Source of the DNA: an uncultured Flavobacteriaceae bacterium
Lineage (GTDB): Bacteria > Bacteroidota > Bacteroidia > Flavobacteriales > Flavobacteriaceae
Length of the DNA stretch: 61,426 nt
NCBI GenBank assembly: GCA_943842625.1
Contig: CALTCK010000011.1
Span: 1 to 61,426, forward strand
Reading direction: 5' to 3'
Shown here: positions 38,299 through 47,260 of the stretch, one piece after another
Numbering within the stretch: position 1 is the first letter of the stretch
How the letters are laid out: every line of letters starts with the position of its first letter
The notes under the pieces: generated by a model
Told to the model about the DNA's origin: nothing
The model's database searches: none
What the model saw: only the letters and a program-made list of their open reading frames with translations
Position numbers and translations under genes: made by a program

Positions 38299-39261
38299 TT
38301 ATTTTTTTTTATTGTAAAAAGGTAAGATTAGAAAAGATAATCCACCAAACAAAACTATAGATGCGATACTAGTAGTCCAAACAATCCACCCAAATGCCGT
38401 ACCAACGGTTTCAGGAATACTAAAAACTGCAAGAATACTAGCGACAAAGAAAGGATATGTGCCAAATCCACTGTTGGTAAAAGCAAACGAAAAACTTCCA
38501 ATTACAAAGGTGATAATTAAGGTAGAGAAGGCGATATTTGTAGTTTCATTTAGTGCAAAAGTTGCGATGTAAAAAGACAGTAAGTACAAGCCCCAAATAA
38601 GAAAAGAATGAAAAATATAAAGCCCTTTTTTCTTCATTTTAAGAACGCTAAAGATCCCTTCTTTTAAACCAGAAAAAAAATGAAGAATTTTTTTTACGAC
38701 TGATGCTTTTGAAAATTTCAGTAGAAGTAAGAGTAAGATAGTCAAAGTTAATAAAAGCCCGCTCAATTTGTAAATAGTATTCATAGGAAAAATACCTAAT
38801 AAATATTGCGAGAGTTTTTCGAATTGAAGTACGAAGGCAATAGCTGTAAAACCAAATAAAAATAGCACATCTATAACTCTTTCAGATATGATAGTCCCAA
38901 AAGCTTTGTCGAAGGGGACTCCTTCGTACTTATTTACAACAACTGCTCTTGAAACTTCACCGCTTCTTGGAATTAACAAATTCATAATATAAGCTATATA
39001 TACTGCCATAAAATTGTTTAAAAATTTAGGTTTATAACCCAAAGGTTCTAACATAAAGTTCCAGCGATATGCTCTTGATACGTGGCTTAAAATACCAAAT
39101 ATGACGGAGAGGCTTATAACTATATAATCCGCCTTTTTAAAATAAGTGGCAATTTCCTCTATCTGTTGATTAGTAAATTTGGAGTACGAATAATAGATTA
39201 AAAAAACACCAAGTCCCAAGGGAATAGCAATCTTTAAAAATGTTATAAAAGACTTATTCAA
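38299..39261 (-). CDS. Flippase-like integral membrane protein (LPG synthase TM family)
   Basis: A 320-residue polytopic membrane protein with about eight hydrophobic segments. Conserved patterns of the lysylphosphatidylglycerol synthase TM region/UPF0104 family are visible: SHVSRAYRWNFMLEPLG, FMAVYIAYIMNLLIPRSGEVSRAVV, and FGTIISERVIDVLFLF. The soluble aminoacyl transferase domain of MprF is not present, so this is the flippase-type half only, presumably acting on a lipid. It is packed 1 bp after panD, in a panC-panD-flippase operon, an arrangement that does not by itself explain its job. Confidence 0.87.
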   Translation of the reverse strand: MNKSFITFLKIAIPLGLGVFLIYYSYSKFTNQQIEEIATYFKKADYIVISLSVIFGILSHVSRAYRWNFMLEPLGYKPKFLNNFMAVYIAYIMNLLIPRSGEVSRAVVVNKYEGVPFDKAFGTIISERVIDVLFLFGFTAIAFVLQFEKLSQYLLGIFPMNTIYKLSGLLLTLTILLLLLLKFSKASVVKKILHFFSGLKEGIFSVLKMKKKGLYIFHSFLIWGLYLLSFYIATFALNETTNIAFSTLIITFVIGSFSFAFTNSGFGTYPFFVASILAVFSIPETVGTAFGWIVWTTSIASIVLFGGLSFLILPFYNKKK

Positions 39262-39262
39262 A

Positions 39263-39613
39263 TTAAATCAATAAGTTATTTTCTTCATTAGGAAAAACTA
39301 GCGAAGGTTTAAATTTTTTTGCTTCTTCAATATTCATCATTGCATAGGTGATTAAAATTAAAATATCGCCAGGAGCAACTTTCCTTGCTGCCGCACCATT
39401 TAATGTGATTTCTCCACTATTACGTGGTCCAGGAATGGCATAGGTTTCCAATCGTTCGCCATTATTATTATTTACAATTTGAATCTTTTCACCTTGTATA
39501 ATATTTGCTGCATCCATTAGGTCTTCGTCAATGGTAATACTTCCTATATAATTGAGGTCTGCACCTGTTACCTTGACTCTGTGTATTTTAGATTTTACTA
39601 CGTGTATTTGCAT
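39263..39613 (-). CDS. panD: Aspartate 1-decarboxylase
   Basis: A 116-residue pyruvoyl-dependent enzyme that makes beta-alanine from aspartate for pantothenate synthesis. The self-cleavage site Gly24-Ser25 (NYIGSITID) that generates the pyruvoyl group is intact, as are [23 protein letters not shown] and [20 protein letters not shown]. It directly follows panC (12 bp) and precedes the flippase-like gene by 1 bp. Confidence 0.97.
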   Translation of the reverse strand: MQIHVVKSKIHRVKVTGADLNYIGSITIDEDLMDAANIIQGEKIQIVNNNNGERLETYAIPGPRNSGEITLNGAAARKVAPGDILILITYAMMNIEEAKKFKPSLVFPNEENNLLI

Positions 39614-39625
39614 GAGGCAAAGATA

Positions 39626-40474
39626 TTAATTTAATGCCATATTATCGATAAGTCGGACACCACCAATAAAGCATGCTATGAAAGCTCTGTATTTTATATT
39701 CTTTAATTTAACTAGGTCTGTTTTTAAAGTTGAAGAATTAGCAATTTCAAAATATTCTAGGGTAAAAAATTCACTTTTCTTAAACTCGTCTTCGATAAAT
39801 TGATTCAAGTCTTCAAAACTTAAATCGTGAAATTTTTCTTTTACTTTCATTAATAAGCCGTATATCAAAGCCGCTTCTTCAAATTCTTTTTTAGAGAGAC
39901 GTTTATTTCGTGAACTCATTGCAAGTCCGTTTTTTTCTCTAACAATGGGACAGCCTATAATTTTTAGAGGGAGCCTCTCAATTTTCACTAATTCTTTCAC
40001 AATTTGTAACTGCTGAAAGTCTTTTTCGCCAAAATAAGCCTTGTTTGGAGTTACTGCCTTAAATAATAAACTTAAAACAGTTCCAACACCATCAAAATGA
40101 CCAGCTCGATGCTTGCCTTCCATCTCCTGTTCGATACCAGAGAACACATAACTTTTTGAGCTTATATTTTGGCTATATAATTCTGAAGCTACGGGAGAGA
40201 AAACTATGATTTTTTCTGATACGCTGTTTAAAAGGATGAGATCATTTTCTAGGGTTCGTGGATATTTTTCTAAATCTACTGGATTATCAAACTGAGTTGG
40301 ATTTATAAAAACACTAACCACCACACAATCATTTTCTTTAAAGGCTTTTTTTATAAGTGAAAGATGACCTTTGTGAAGTGCCCCCATTGTAGGCACAAAA
40401 CCAATACTGTTTTTGTTTTTTTTGAAAGGTAAAAGGGTACTCTTTAAAGAGCTTTTTGAATTGTGTATTTTCAT
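39626..40474 (-). CDS. panC: Pantothenate synthetase
   Basis: 282 residues; joins pantoate and beta-alanine with ATP. Motifs: VPTMGALHKGHLSLI with the HxGH signature, VSVFINPTQFDNPVDLEKYPRT, the GEKDFQQLQIVK loop, and the KMSKS-like SSRNKRLS. It is the first gene of the panC-panD-flippase set and is divergent from the glgA-like gene, with 97 bp between starts. Confidence 0.97.
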   Translation of the reverse strand: MKIHNSKSSLKSTLLPFKKNKNSIGFVPTMGALHKGHLSLIKKAFKENDCVVVSVFINPTQFDNPVDLEKYPRTLENDLILLNSVSEKIIVFSPVASELYSQNISSKSYVFSGIEQEMEGKHRAGHFDGVGTVLSLLFKAVTPNKAYFGEKDFQQLQIVKELVKIERLPLKIIGCPIVREKNGLAMSSRNKRLSKKEFEEAALIYGLLMKVKEKFHDLSFEDLNQFIEDEFKKSEFFTLEYFEIANSSTLKTDLVKLKNIKYRAFIACFIGGVRLIDNMALN

Positions 40475-40571
40475 TAAGGAAAATATTAAAGCAGTAAAAA
40501 TAATATATTAAAGTCAGTCTGCATAAAATTTCGTAATTTTGCATCTTTTATGGACTACGAAAAAACTATAT

Positions 40572-41381
40572 ATGAAAGATAAAAGAATCTTATATGTCTC
40601 TTCAGAAGTAATTCCCTACTTGCCTGAGACCGAGATTTCTTCAATGTCGTTTGAAGCACCTCGAATGGTTAATAGTAATAAAGGGCAAATCAGAATATTT
40701 ATGCCTCGTTACGGTAATATCAATGAACGAAGGCATCAATTACACGAAGTAATAAGACTGTCAGGAATGAATTTGGTTATAAATGATATGGATGTTCCTC
40801 TTATTATTAAAGTTGCTTCTATACCAAAAGAGCGAATGCAGGTCTATTTTATTGATAATGAAGATTATTTTAAAAGAAAAGCCACTTTTTCAGATGAAAA
40901 AGGCAATTTTTTCTCAGATAATGACGAAAGAGCTATATTTTTTGCCAAAGGTGTCATTGAAACTGTAAAGAAATTAAATTGGTCTCCAGATATTATTCAC
41001 GTTCATGGTTGGTTGGCTTCATTTCTTCCTCTATATTTAAAAAAGCATTACGATAAAGAACCATTATTTGAGAATAGTAAAATAGTTACCTCTGTATACA
41101 ATCAAGGTTTTAAAGGACAACTAGATGCAAAAGTGACCGATAAAATTATGTTTGATGGTATTGAAAAAGAACATATTCAAGAGTTAGAAGAGCCTGATTA
41201 CATTAATATGATGAAAATAGCTATTAAAAATTCTGATGCTATTATTTCTGGTTCTGAGGAGTTACCTGAAGAATTGACTAATTATCTTAAAGAACTTGAA
41301 ATGCCGATGTTAAAATATCATAAAAAAGAAGAATTTTCTTCTGCTTATTTAGATTTTTACCTCAACGAAGTTCTATCATAA
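40572..41381 (+). CDS. Glycogen/starch synthase-like protein, N-terminal GT5 domain only
   Basis: I use the ATG at 40572 (MKDKRILYVSSEVIPYLPET); a frame extending to a TTG at 40539 overlaps the promoter-like TAATTTTG at 40533-40540. The 269-residue product has the catalytic N-terminal region of GT5 glycogen synthases: SSEVIPYLPE, GQIRIFMPRYG, PDIIHVHGWLAS, a short SVYNQGF segment and SDAIISGSEEL. The C-terminal GT1-like half, which holds the ADP-glucose site in true glycogen synthases (~470 residues), is absent. This short form is standard in flavobacteria next to DUF4270 and glmS. Whether it acts as a glycosyltransferase is unclear. Confidence 0.85.
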   Translation: MKDKRILYVSSEVIPYLPETEISSMSFEAPRMVNSNKGQIRIFMPRYGNINERRHQLHEVIRLSGMNLVINDMDVPLIIKVASIPKERMQVYFIDNEDYFKRKATFSDEKGNFFSDNDERAIFFAKGVIETVKKLNWSPDIIHVHGWLASFLPLYLKKHYDKEPLFENSKIVTSVYNQGFKGQLDAKVTDKIMFDGIEKEHIQELEEPDYINMMKIAIKNSDAIISGSEELPEELTNYLKELEMPMLKYHKKEEFSSAYLDFYLNEVLS

Positions 41382-41403
41382 TTATCTTATTTATTAGTTT
41401 CCT

Positions 41404-43044
41404 ATGAATACACGTAATATCATACGCAAAGTTGCGGCCATATTCTTTATAATCGTTTCCGTGGTATCTTGTCAAGAAGATTTTAATACCATAGGGAGTG
41501 ACATAGTTGGTGATGAAACTCTACTATCTCAATTAGATAACACCAAAACAGTTGTAGCTTACAGTAGAAAATTAGCTCCAGTACAAACCAATAATATTCC
41601 GGTAAGTCAATTAGGAGTATTTAATGATGAAACTTTTGGAAAGTCATCGGTAAGTTTTTTGACTCAATTACAAATGGAAACCCCCAATGTTGTTTTTGGA
41701 GATTCAATAGGGCATGAGATCGTTTTAGATAGTGTAATGTTATACATTCCTTACTACAATCAAAATTCAACGGAAGATGGAGTAACCACCTACACATTAG
41801 ATTCTGTTTATGGTGCTAGCCCTATAAATATTAGCATTAATGAATCTAATTATTTTTTGCGAGATTTAGATCCAAATTCAAACTTCCAAGACCCACAATT
41901 ATATTATTCTAACCAAGCAGACCTATTTGAAGCAAATCTCTTGCAAAACGAATTAGTTACTGAAATTACAGATTTTATCCCTAGTCCAGAGGGATACGAA
42001 ATTATTAATCGAGAGACCAGTACTGATGGATCAACTCAGATTGATACCACTATCATTTCACCTGGACTCAGAGTCTCCTTGCCAACTGACTATTTTCAAG
42101 AAAAAATTATTGATAAAGCAGGAGCTCCAGAATTAAGTAATGATAATAATTTTAAAGATTATTTTAGAGGACTTTATTTCAAGGTTAATTCTAATACAGA
42201 GGGCAGTAATTTATTTATTTTTAATCAAGAACTGGCAACGATTACACTTTATTATAATTTTTTAAGAGCAGAGTTAGACAGTGCTGGGGATCCTGTTTTA
42301 GATGACGATGGGAATGCTGTTATCGATACCATTTACAATAATTATATTCTAAGATTTGGCGGAATAAATCTCAATGTCTTTGACAATGAACTAACTCCAG
42401 AGATAGCCTCTGCTATTGCTAATCCCAATACACTTGAAGGTGAAGAAAATTTATATTTAAGGGGAGGCGATGGAATTATAACGGTTATAAATTTATTTGG
42501 AGACGATGTTGATTCTAACGGTATTGCTGACGAATTAGAGCAGCTTCGTGACCAAGAATGGATCATTGACGATGCAAACTTAAAGTTTTACATTGATCAA
42601 AGTAAAGTAACAGGGGGTGACACTGAACCGGAAAGGATTTCTATTTACAACATTAATAACAATACAGTGTTGGCAGATTATTTTTTAGACCCAACTTCAA
42701 GTAATTTGCCAGCAGATGCTATTACTAGTCATTTAGGAAAAATTGAGAGGGATTCTGATAATAATGGTCTTTCTTACACTATTAATTTAACGCACCACAT
42801 TAGTAGTTTAATTAATAAGGACTCGACAAATGTTTCTTTGGGGTTATTAACTTCTCAAAACATTTTATTAAATGGATTTCAAAAACTAGATACTTTACAA
42901 AGTCCTAACCAAGAACTTCCAACGATAAAAAGAGTCCAAAGAAGCAGTGTGATCTCGCACGAAGGGACCGTCCTTTACGGCAACAATACCTTAAATGAAG
43001 ATAAAAAACTTGTCTTAGAGATTTATTACACAGAACCTAATTAA
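41404..43044 (+). CDS. DUF4270 surface lipoprotein
   Basis: 546 residues with lipoprotein signal (VVSC, Cys23) followed by QEDFN, which resembles the flavobacterial lipoprotein export signal for surface display. The mature chain (FNTIGSDIVGDETLL, YSRKLAPVQTNNIPVSQLGVFND) is typical of DUF4270, with long insertions rich in Asp and Asn and an ending KLVLEIYYTEPN. The function is unknown. It sits between the GT5-like gene (22 bp) and glmS (8 bp), so an operon linked to amino-sugar or envelope synthesis is likely. Confidence 0.9.
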   Translation: MNTRNIIRKVAAIFFIIVSVVSCQEDFNTIGSDIVGDETLLSQLDNTKTVVAYSRKLAPVQTNNIPVSQLGVFNDETFGKSSVSFLTQLQMETPNVVFGDSIGHEIVLDSVMLYIPYYNQNSTEDGVTTYTLDSVYGASPINISINESNYFLRDLDPNSNFQDPQLYYSNQADLFEANLLQNELVTEITDFIPSPEGYEIINRETSTDGSTQIDTTIISPGLRVSLPTDYFQEKIIDKAGAPELSNDNNFKDYFRGLYFKVNSNTEGSNLFIFNQELATITLYYNFLRAELDSAGDPVLDDDGNAVIDTIYNNYILRFGGINLNVFDNELTPEIASAIANPNTLEGEENLYLRGGDGIITVINLFGDDVDSNGIADELEQLRDQEWIIDDANLKFYIDQSKVTGGDTEPERISIYNINNNTVLADYFLDPTSSNLPADAITSHLGKIERDSDNNGLSYTINLTHHISSLINKDSTNVSLGLLTSQNILLNGFQKLDTLQSPNQELPTIKRVQRSSVISHEGTVLYGNNTLNEDKKLVLEIYYTEPN

Positions 43045-43052
43045 TAAAATTT

Positions 43053-44900
43053 ATGTGTGGAATAGTTGGCTATATTGGAAATAGAGATGCGTATCCCATT
43101 GTACTTAACGGATTAAAACGATTGGAATACAGAGGCTACGACAGCGCTGGAATTGCATTATATGACGGTACAAAAATTCAATTGTGCAAAACAAAAGGTA
43201 AAGTTGCAGATTTAGAGGAAAAGTTTTCTAGACAAATGGCAACGAAATGCAAAATAGGCATTGGTCATACTCGTTGGGCAACTCATGGAGTGCCAAACGA
43301 CATTAACTCACATCCTCATTATTCGAACAGCGGTGATTTAGTAATTATCCATAATGGAATTATTGAAAATTATGCATCTATTAAAAAAGAATTAATCAAT
43401 AGAGGATATACCTTCTATTCCGATACCGATACAGAAGTACTGGTAAACCTTATTGAAGACATTAAAATAAATCAAAAGGTTAAATTAGGGCAAGCAGTGC
43501 AGATTGCCTTAAACGAAGTAGTTGGTGCTTATGCAATCGCATTATTTGACAAGAATAAACCAGACGAAATTGTCGTTGCTAAACTAGGAAGTCCATTGGC
43601 TATTGGAATTGGAGAGGATGAATTTTTTGTTGCTAGTGATGCCACTCCTTTTATAGAGTTCACAAAAAATGCGATTTATCTTGAGGATGAAGAAATGGCA
43701 ATTATTCGCTTAGGTAAAGATGTTAATATCAGAAAAGTTAAAGATGATAGTAGTGTAGCACCATACATTCAGAAACTAAAATTAAATCTGGAGCAAATCG
43801 AAAAAGGAGGGTACGATTATTTTATGTTAAAGGAGATATACGAACAACCTTCCGTAATTAAAGACACTTATAGAGGAAGATTACTTGCAGATAAGGGAAT
43901 TATAAAATTAGGAGGTCTTGAAAATCATATCGAAAAATTTACCAATGCGGATAGAATTATAATTGTAGCTTGTGGTACTTCATGGCATGCTGGATTGGTT
44001 GCAGAATATATTTTTGAAGATTGGGCAAGAATTCCTGTGGAGGTCGAATATGCTTCTGAGTTTCGATACAGAAATCCTGTTATTACCGATAAAGATATAA
44101 TTATTGCAATTTCTCAAAGTGGCGAAACTGCCGATACACTTGCTGCAATTAAACTCGCAAAGGAAAAAGGTGCTTTTGTTTATGGAATATGTAATGTAGT
44201 AGGGTCAACCATATCAAGAGCAACTGATAGTGGAACTTATACTCACGCCGGTCCAGAAATTGGAGTGGCATCTACCAAAGCGTTTACGACTCAAATAACG
44301 GTGCTAACGATGATTGCTTTAAAATTAGCAAAAGTAAAAGGCACAATTTCTCAAAGTAATTATCGATTGCATTTAAGAGAGTTAGAATTAATACCGTCAA
44401 ATGTGGAGATGGCCTTGCAAAAAAACAACGACATTGAAGAGATTGCTAAACTATTTAAAGACGCAACTAACTTTTTATATCTGGGTAGAGGTTATAATTT
44501 CCCTGTAGCATTAGAAGGTGCTCTAAAATTAAAAGAAATATCTTACATACATGCAGAAGGTTATCCAGCTGCAGAGATGAAGCATGGACCTATTGCTCTT
44601 ATAGATGAGCAAATGCCTATTGTAGTAATAGCTGTAAACAGTAACCATTACGATAAAGTAGTAAGTAATATTCAAGAAATTAAGTCCAGAAAAGGAAAAA
44701 TTATTGCGGTAGTTACTGAAGGTGACACTGTTGTAAAAGAGCTAGCAGATTATATTATGGAAGTCCCTAATACACCTGAAACACTTTCACCGTTGGTAAC
44801 TACAATTCCTTTACAATTACTATCGTATCATATAGCGTTAATGTTAGGTAGAAATGTTGATCAGCCTAGAAATTTAGCAAAAGCTGTTACGGTGGAATAG
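43053..44900 (+). CDS. glmS: Glutamine--fructose-6-phosphate aminotransferase
   Basis: 615 residues. The N-terminal class II glutamine amidotransferase domain starts MCGIVGYIGNRDA, with Cys2 as the nucleophile after Met removal, and includes GIGHTRWATHG and HNGIIENY. Two SIS domains follow (CGTSWHAGLVAEYIFE, ISQSGETADTLAAI, GRGYNFPVALEGALKLKEISYIHAEG) and the C-terminal DQPRNLAKAVTVE is intact. It makes glucosamine-6-phosphate for peptidoglycan and lipid A. It ends the three-gene operon starting at 40572; a small hairpin follows. Confidence 0.97.
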   Translation: MCGIVGYIGNRDAYPIVLNGLKRLEYRGYDSAGIALYDGTKIQLCKTKGKVADLEEKFSRQMATKCKIGIGHTRWATHGVPNDINSHPHYSNSGDLVIIHNGIIENYASIKKELINRGYTFYSDTDTEVLVNLIEDIKINQKVKLGQAVQIALNEVVGAYAIALFDKNKPDEIVVAKLGSPLAIGIGEDEFFVASDATPFIEFTKNAIYLEDEEMAIIRLGKDVNIRKVKDDSSVAPYIQKLKLNLEQIEKGGYDYFMLKEIYEQPSVIKDTYRGRLLADKGIIKLGGLENHIEKFTNADRIIIVACGTSWHAGLVAEYIFEDWARIPVEVEYASEFRYRNPVITDKDIIIAISQSGETADTLAAIKLAKEKGAFVYGICNVVGSTISRATDSGTYTHAGPEIGVASTKAFTTQITVLTMIALKLAKVKGTISQSNYRLHLRELELIPSNVEMALQKNNDIEEIAKLFKDATNFLYLGRGYNFPVALEGALKLKEISYIHAEGYPAAEMKHGPIALIDEQMPIVVIAVNSNHYDKVVSNIQEIKSRKGKIIAVVTEGDTVVKELADYIMEVPNTPETLSPLVTTIPLQLLSYHIALMLGRNVDQPRNLAKAVTVE

Positions 44901-44953
44901 TTAGTGGAGGGTTTTAAAAATCCTTACTTAGTATGAACTACATAAAGTTATAT

Positions 44954-44978
44954 AACTAGTTTTCGGTCTAGTTTTTAT
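44954..44978 (+). terminator. Putative terminator of the glmS operon
   Basis: AACTAG and CTAGTT form a 6-bp stem around an 8-base loop, followed by TTTTATTTT. Modest stem, but it lies 54 bp after glmS and before the convergent lipoprotein gene. Confidence 0.5.
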
Positions 44979-45007
44979 TTTGTTTACCTACGTTAATATC
45001 TTAGATT

Positions 45008-45493
45008 TTATAAACTATCTTCTTCTGTTTTAGTAGAAGTAACGTTTCCCTCTTTATCGTAACTTATTTCTTTCTTAATAATATTTAATTGATTTTCCTC
45101 TTTGTTTAAAATTTCTTGGATCATATGTCTTTCCTTTATCGAGCCACCGTTTTTATAAAATCCTTCCCAGATTAAATCACCTACTTTAGCTTCAGAAAAA
45201 TCTCTATACCCTATTTGCGTTATTACATCGATGTTTCCATCCCCATTATGAGAAATTCCTTGCACTCTTTTCTTAAAAATTCCATTTTCATAATAATAAT
45301 GTTTTGGCCCATACTTAGAGGTTTTAACACCTATTCCAGTGAAAGGCTCCTCCAAATAAGTATACAATTTTAATTCCTTGTCAAATTTTACTAATTTATT
45401 TGGAACTTTTTCATAGTTTTCTAAGCAAGATTGAAGATTAATCATCCCTGCTAGAAATAAACACACGAAAACAACAGACTTAAGTAATTTCAT
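45008..45493 (-). CDS. Lipoprotein of unknown function
   Basis: 161 residues with a clear lipoprotein signal (NLQSC, Cys23). The mature part has several aromatic strand motifs (LYTYLEEPFTG, KHYYYENGIFKKRV, GDLIWEGFYKNGGSI) and a charged end (EISYDKEGNVTSTKTEED). These short strand-turn units faintly recall MORN/YwqK-like repeats, but I do not recognise a family. It lies 37 bp downstream of a 43-aa ORF on the same strand and could share its transcript. It belongs to a small patch of unrecognised genes between two housekeeping operons. Confidence 0.7.
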   Translation of the reverse strand: MKLLKSVVFVCLFLAGMINLQSCLENYEKVPNKLVKFDKELKLYTYLEEPFTGIGVKTSKYGPKHYYYENGIFKKRVQGISHNGDGNIDVITQIGYRDFSEAKVGDLIWEGFYKNGGSIKERHMIQEILNKEENQLNIIKKEISYDKEGNVTSTKTEEDSL

Positions 45494-45530
45494 TTTTGTT
45501 AAATATTTTTCGTTTAATAAATTGTAAGTA

Positions 45531-45662
45531 CTAGCTGGCTGGTTGAATGGCTTTTTGGAATTTCTCCCATTCTGAATAAAAATCGTTTATTTCATTTTTA
45601 GATTGTTTTAAGTAACTGAGGTCATACACTTTTTTTTTGAGTAATCTTTTATCTTTTTTCAT
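45531..45662 (-). CDS. Possible small protein, 43 residues
   Basis: An ATG-initiated frame on the minus strand starting MKKDKRLLKKKVYDLSYL and ending FQKAIQPAS. It is strongly basic at the N-terminus and amphipathic after it, with the look of a short helical protein. It lies between the 161-aa lipoprotein gene and the divergent regulator-like gene, filling much of the 321-bp gap there. There is no family match I can name; the composition is better than random for AT-rich DNA, but it may be spurious. Confidence 0.4.
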   Translation of the reverse strand: MKKDKRLLKKKVYDLSYLKQSKNEINDFYSEWEKFQKAIQPAS

Positions 45663-45745
45663 AGTTTGATTTTTTTCTTCAAATCAATATTATGATATTA
45701 TTTTACTACAGATCCTAAAATATAGGTTAATAAAGCGTATACACC

Positions 45746-45799
45746 TAGATACACCTATTTAATTTTATTATCTTTACACTTAGATACACCTATTTAATT
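45746..45799. repeat. 19-bp direct repeat upstream of the membrane-anchored regulator
   Basis: TAGATACACCTATTTAATT occurs at 45746-45764 and again at 45781-45799, start-to-start distance 35 bases. A third TACACCT lies directly before the first copy (45739-45745). The second copy ends 15 bases before the start of the 416-aa gene. The arrangement suggests operator sites; this is inference. Confidence 0.6.
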
Positions 45800-45814
45800 A
45801 TTACATATTTAAAC

Positions 45815-47065
45815 ATGTTCTATAAGAAAGTAATTTTATATTTATTTTTTTCTTCCTTTCTTTTTAAAGGACATTCTCAGAATCCAAAAATCATTGATAC
45901 TCTTAAAATCCACAAACAAATTAGATTGTTTGGATTGGATGAAGCTTCCTTGCTTTTTAAATCTGATTTCTTCAGTAGTATTGTTTTTAAAAATGATTCT
46001 ACTCTTTATTACAACCCTAATGGAACGTTATATTTATTTGAAATCCAGCTTGGTGAGGATCCTAAAGTTTCTAAAATTTCAAACAGCATTTATAAAGGTC
46101 ATAACTTTAACAGGTTGTTGTTTATTCACGATGAAATAGTCTACAGCTATGGAGGCGTTGGATTGTTTAATTCGTTCCCAGGACTAATTTATTTTGATTT
46201 CGCATTAAAAGGTTGGCTTGAGGTAGATCTAAAAAATTATCCTCAAAACGCTAATAGAATATTCAACTCATGGAAAACAGGTAATAAACTGATGGTACTT
46301 TTAAGCCATTATTCTGAATCTGAAAAATATAATAACGATGATTTAGATAAGTTTACCTTTGGAGAGATTGATTTAGAAAATTTTCAATTTACCAAAAAAT
46401 ACGAGTTTAAAGCTCCTTTAATCAAAGTATCAGGTGATGAAGGTTTAGGTTTTTATAGAGGAAACTATATATACAATTCCGATTTATACACTTTATTTGG
46501 TTATTATAAACCTAACGGCACTTGTGAATACAGAGTATTTGATAAAACTTTAGGGATTTTATACCGAACCTCTCAAACTGATGCTTTAGAAAGGGTTAAT
46601 GGCTTCTCCTATCTTTATATAAAAGAATCTTCTATTTATTTTAGAGATCAGTATGGTACATTAAACTCTTTTGAAATTAATTCGGGGACAACTATTCGTA
46701 AAGATGATTTTATCAAACAATATCAATCAAGCGTCAATAAGTCTAATCCCTATACTTACTTTCTATTACCAATATCTTTAGGTATGGTATTTTTATTTTT
46801 TAGATATAGAAAAAGGAAGAATACAGGATCAGATTCTTCTTTAGATGAACTCCAAGAGATTGAAAAAAAAATAATAAAACTGAAAGCATCTACAATATCA
46901 AAAAATAATTTAGATAAGATTTTAAGTATTTCTCACTATTCCTATGAAACTATAAAAACAAGAAGAAGTTTGTTGGTAAATCAGCTAAACGAAAAAGGGA
47001 ATGTAAAAATTGAAAGAGTTAGAAAACAAGATGACAAAAGGTTTTATGATTACAAAATAAGTTAA
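45815..47065 (+). CDS. Membrane-anchored protein with beta-rich outer part and putative DNA-binding tail
   Basis: 416 residues. A signal peptide (ending GHSQ) is followed by ~285 residues of beta strands with propeller-like character (DEIVYSYGGVGLFNSFPGLIYFDF, VNGFSYLYIKESSIYF). One transmembrane helix (YFLLPISLGMVFLFF, about residues 314-328) is followed by RYRKRK and a cytoplasmic tail. The tail has a short coiled coil (LDELQEIEKKIIKLKA) and then a winged-helix-like unit: KILSISHYSYETIKTRRSLLVNQLN, with a wing-like KIERVRKQDDKRFYDYKIS end. This would be a one-component transmembrane transcription regulator. The function is inferred from layout only; the family is not one I can name with certainty. 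Confidence 0.65.
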   Translation: MFYKKVILYLFFSSFLFKGHSQNPKIIDTLKIHKQIRLFGLDEASLLFKSDFFSSIVFKNDSTLYYNPNGTLYLFEIQLGEDPKVSKISNSIYKGHNFNRLLFIHDEIVYSYGGVGLFNSFPGLIYFDFALKGWLEVDLKNYPQNANRIFNSWKTGNKLMVLLSHYSESEKYNNDDLDKFTFGEIDLENFQFTKKYEFKAPLIKVSGDEGLGFYRGNYIYNSDLYTLFGYYKPNGTCEYRVFDKTLGILYRTSQTDALERVNGFSYLYIKESSIYFRDQYGTLNSFEINSGTTIRKDDFIKQYQSSVNKSNPYTYFLLPISLGMVFLFFRYRKRKNTGSDSSLDELQEIEKKIIKLKASTISKNNLDKILSISHYSYETIKTRRSLLVNQLNEKGNVKIERVRKQDDKRFYDYKIS

Positions 47066-47200
47066 TTGTCTTTTTGTTCATATTTAAAGCTATATAATTT
47101 TAACGACCTCTAGTTTTAACTATTAATACCGTCACAAAAAAATAAAAATGATGCTTTACAGGAATTCTTCAGCGTATTTAATATGATAATCTAGGGGCAA

Positions 47201-47217
47201 AACCTTAAAATAAGGTT
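47201..47217. promoter_or_regulatory. Palindrome upstream of the TonB receptor operon
   Basis: AACCTTA and TAAGGTT flank three A residues, a perfect 7-bp inverted repeat 43 bp before the receptor start codon and immediately before TTTTGTATATTTCGGG. The position overlaps the probable promoter, so it may be an operator. No other copy was noticed. Confidence 0.4.
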
Positions 47218-47260
47218 AAATTTTGTATATTTCGGGATTAAATCAATTCAAAATAAACAT

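Noticed and set aside
40539-40571. Longer start for the GT5-like gene at a TTG
   Set aside because: The extra residues (HLLWTTKKLY) are not family-like and the TTG overlaps a TAATTTTG promoter box; ATG at 40572 gives the expected KRILYVSSE beginning.
42342-42566. 74-residue minus-strand open frame inside the DUF4270 gene
   Set aside because: Antisense shadow with no start context or family features.
45739-45799. Possible CRISPR-like repeat
   Set aside because: Only two full 19-bp copies and one partial copy, in a promoter region and without cas genes; better read as operator sites.
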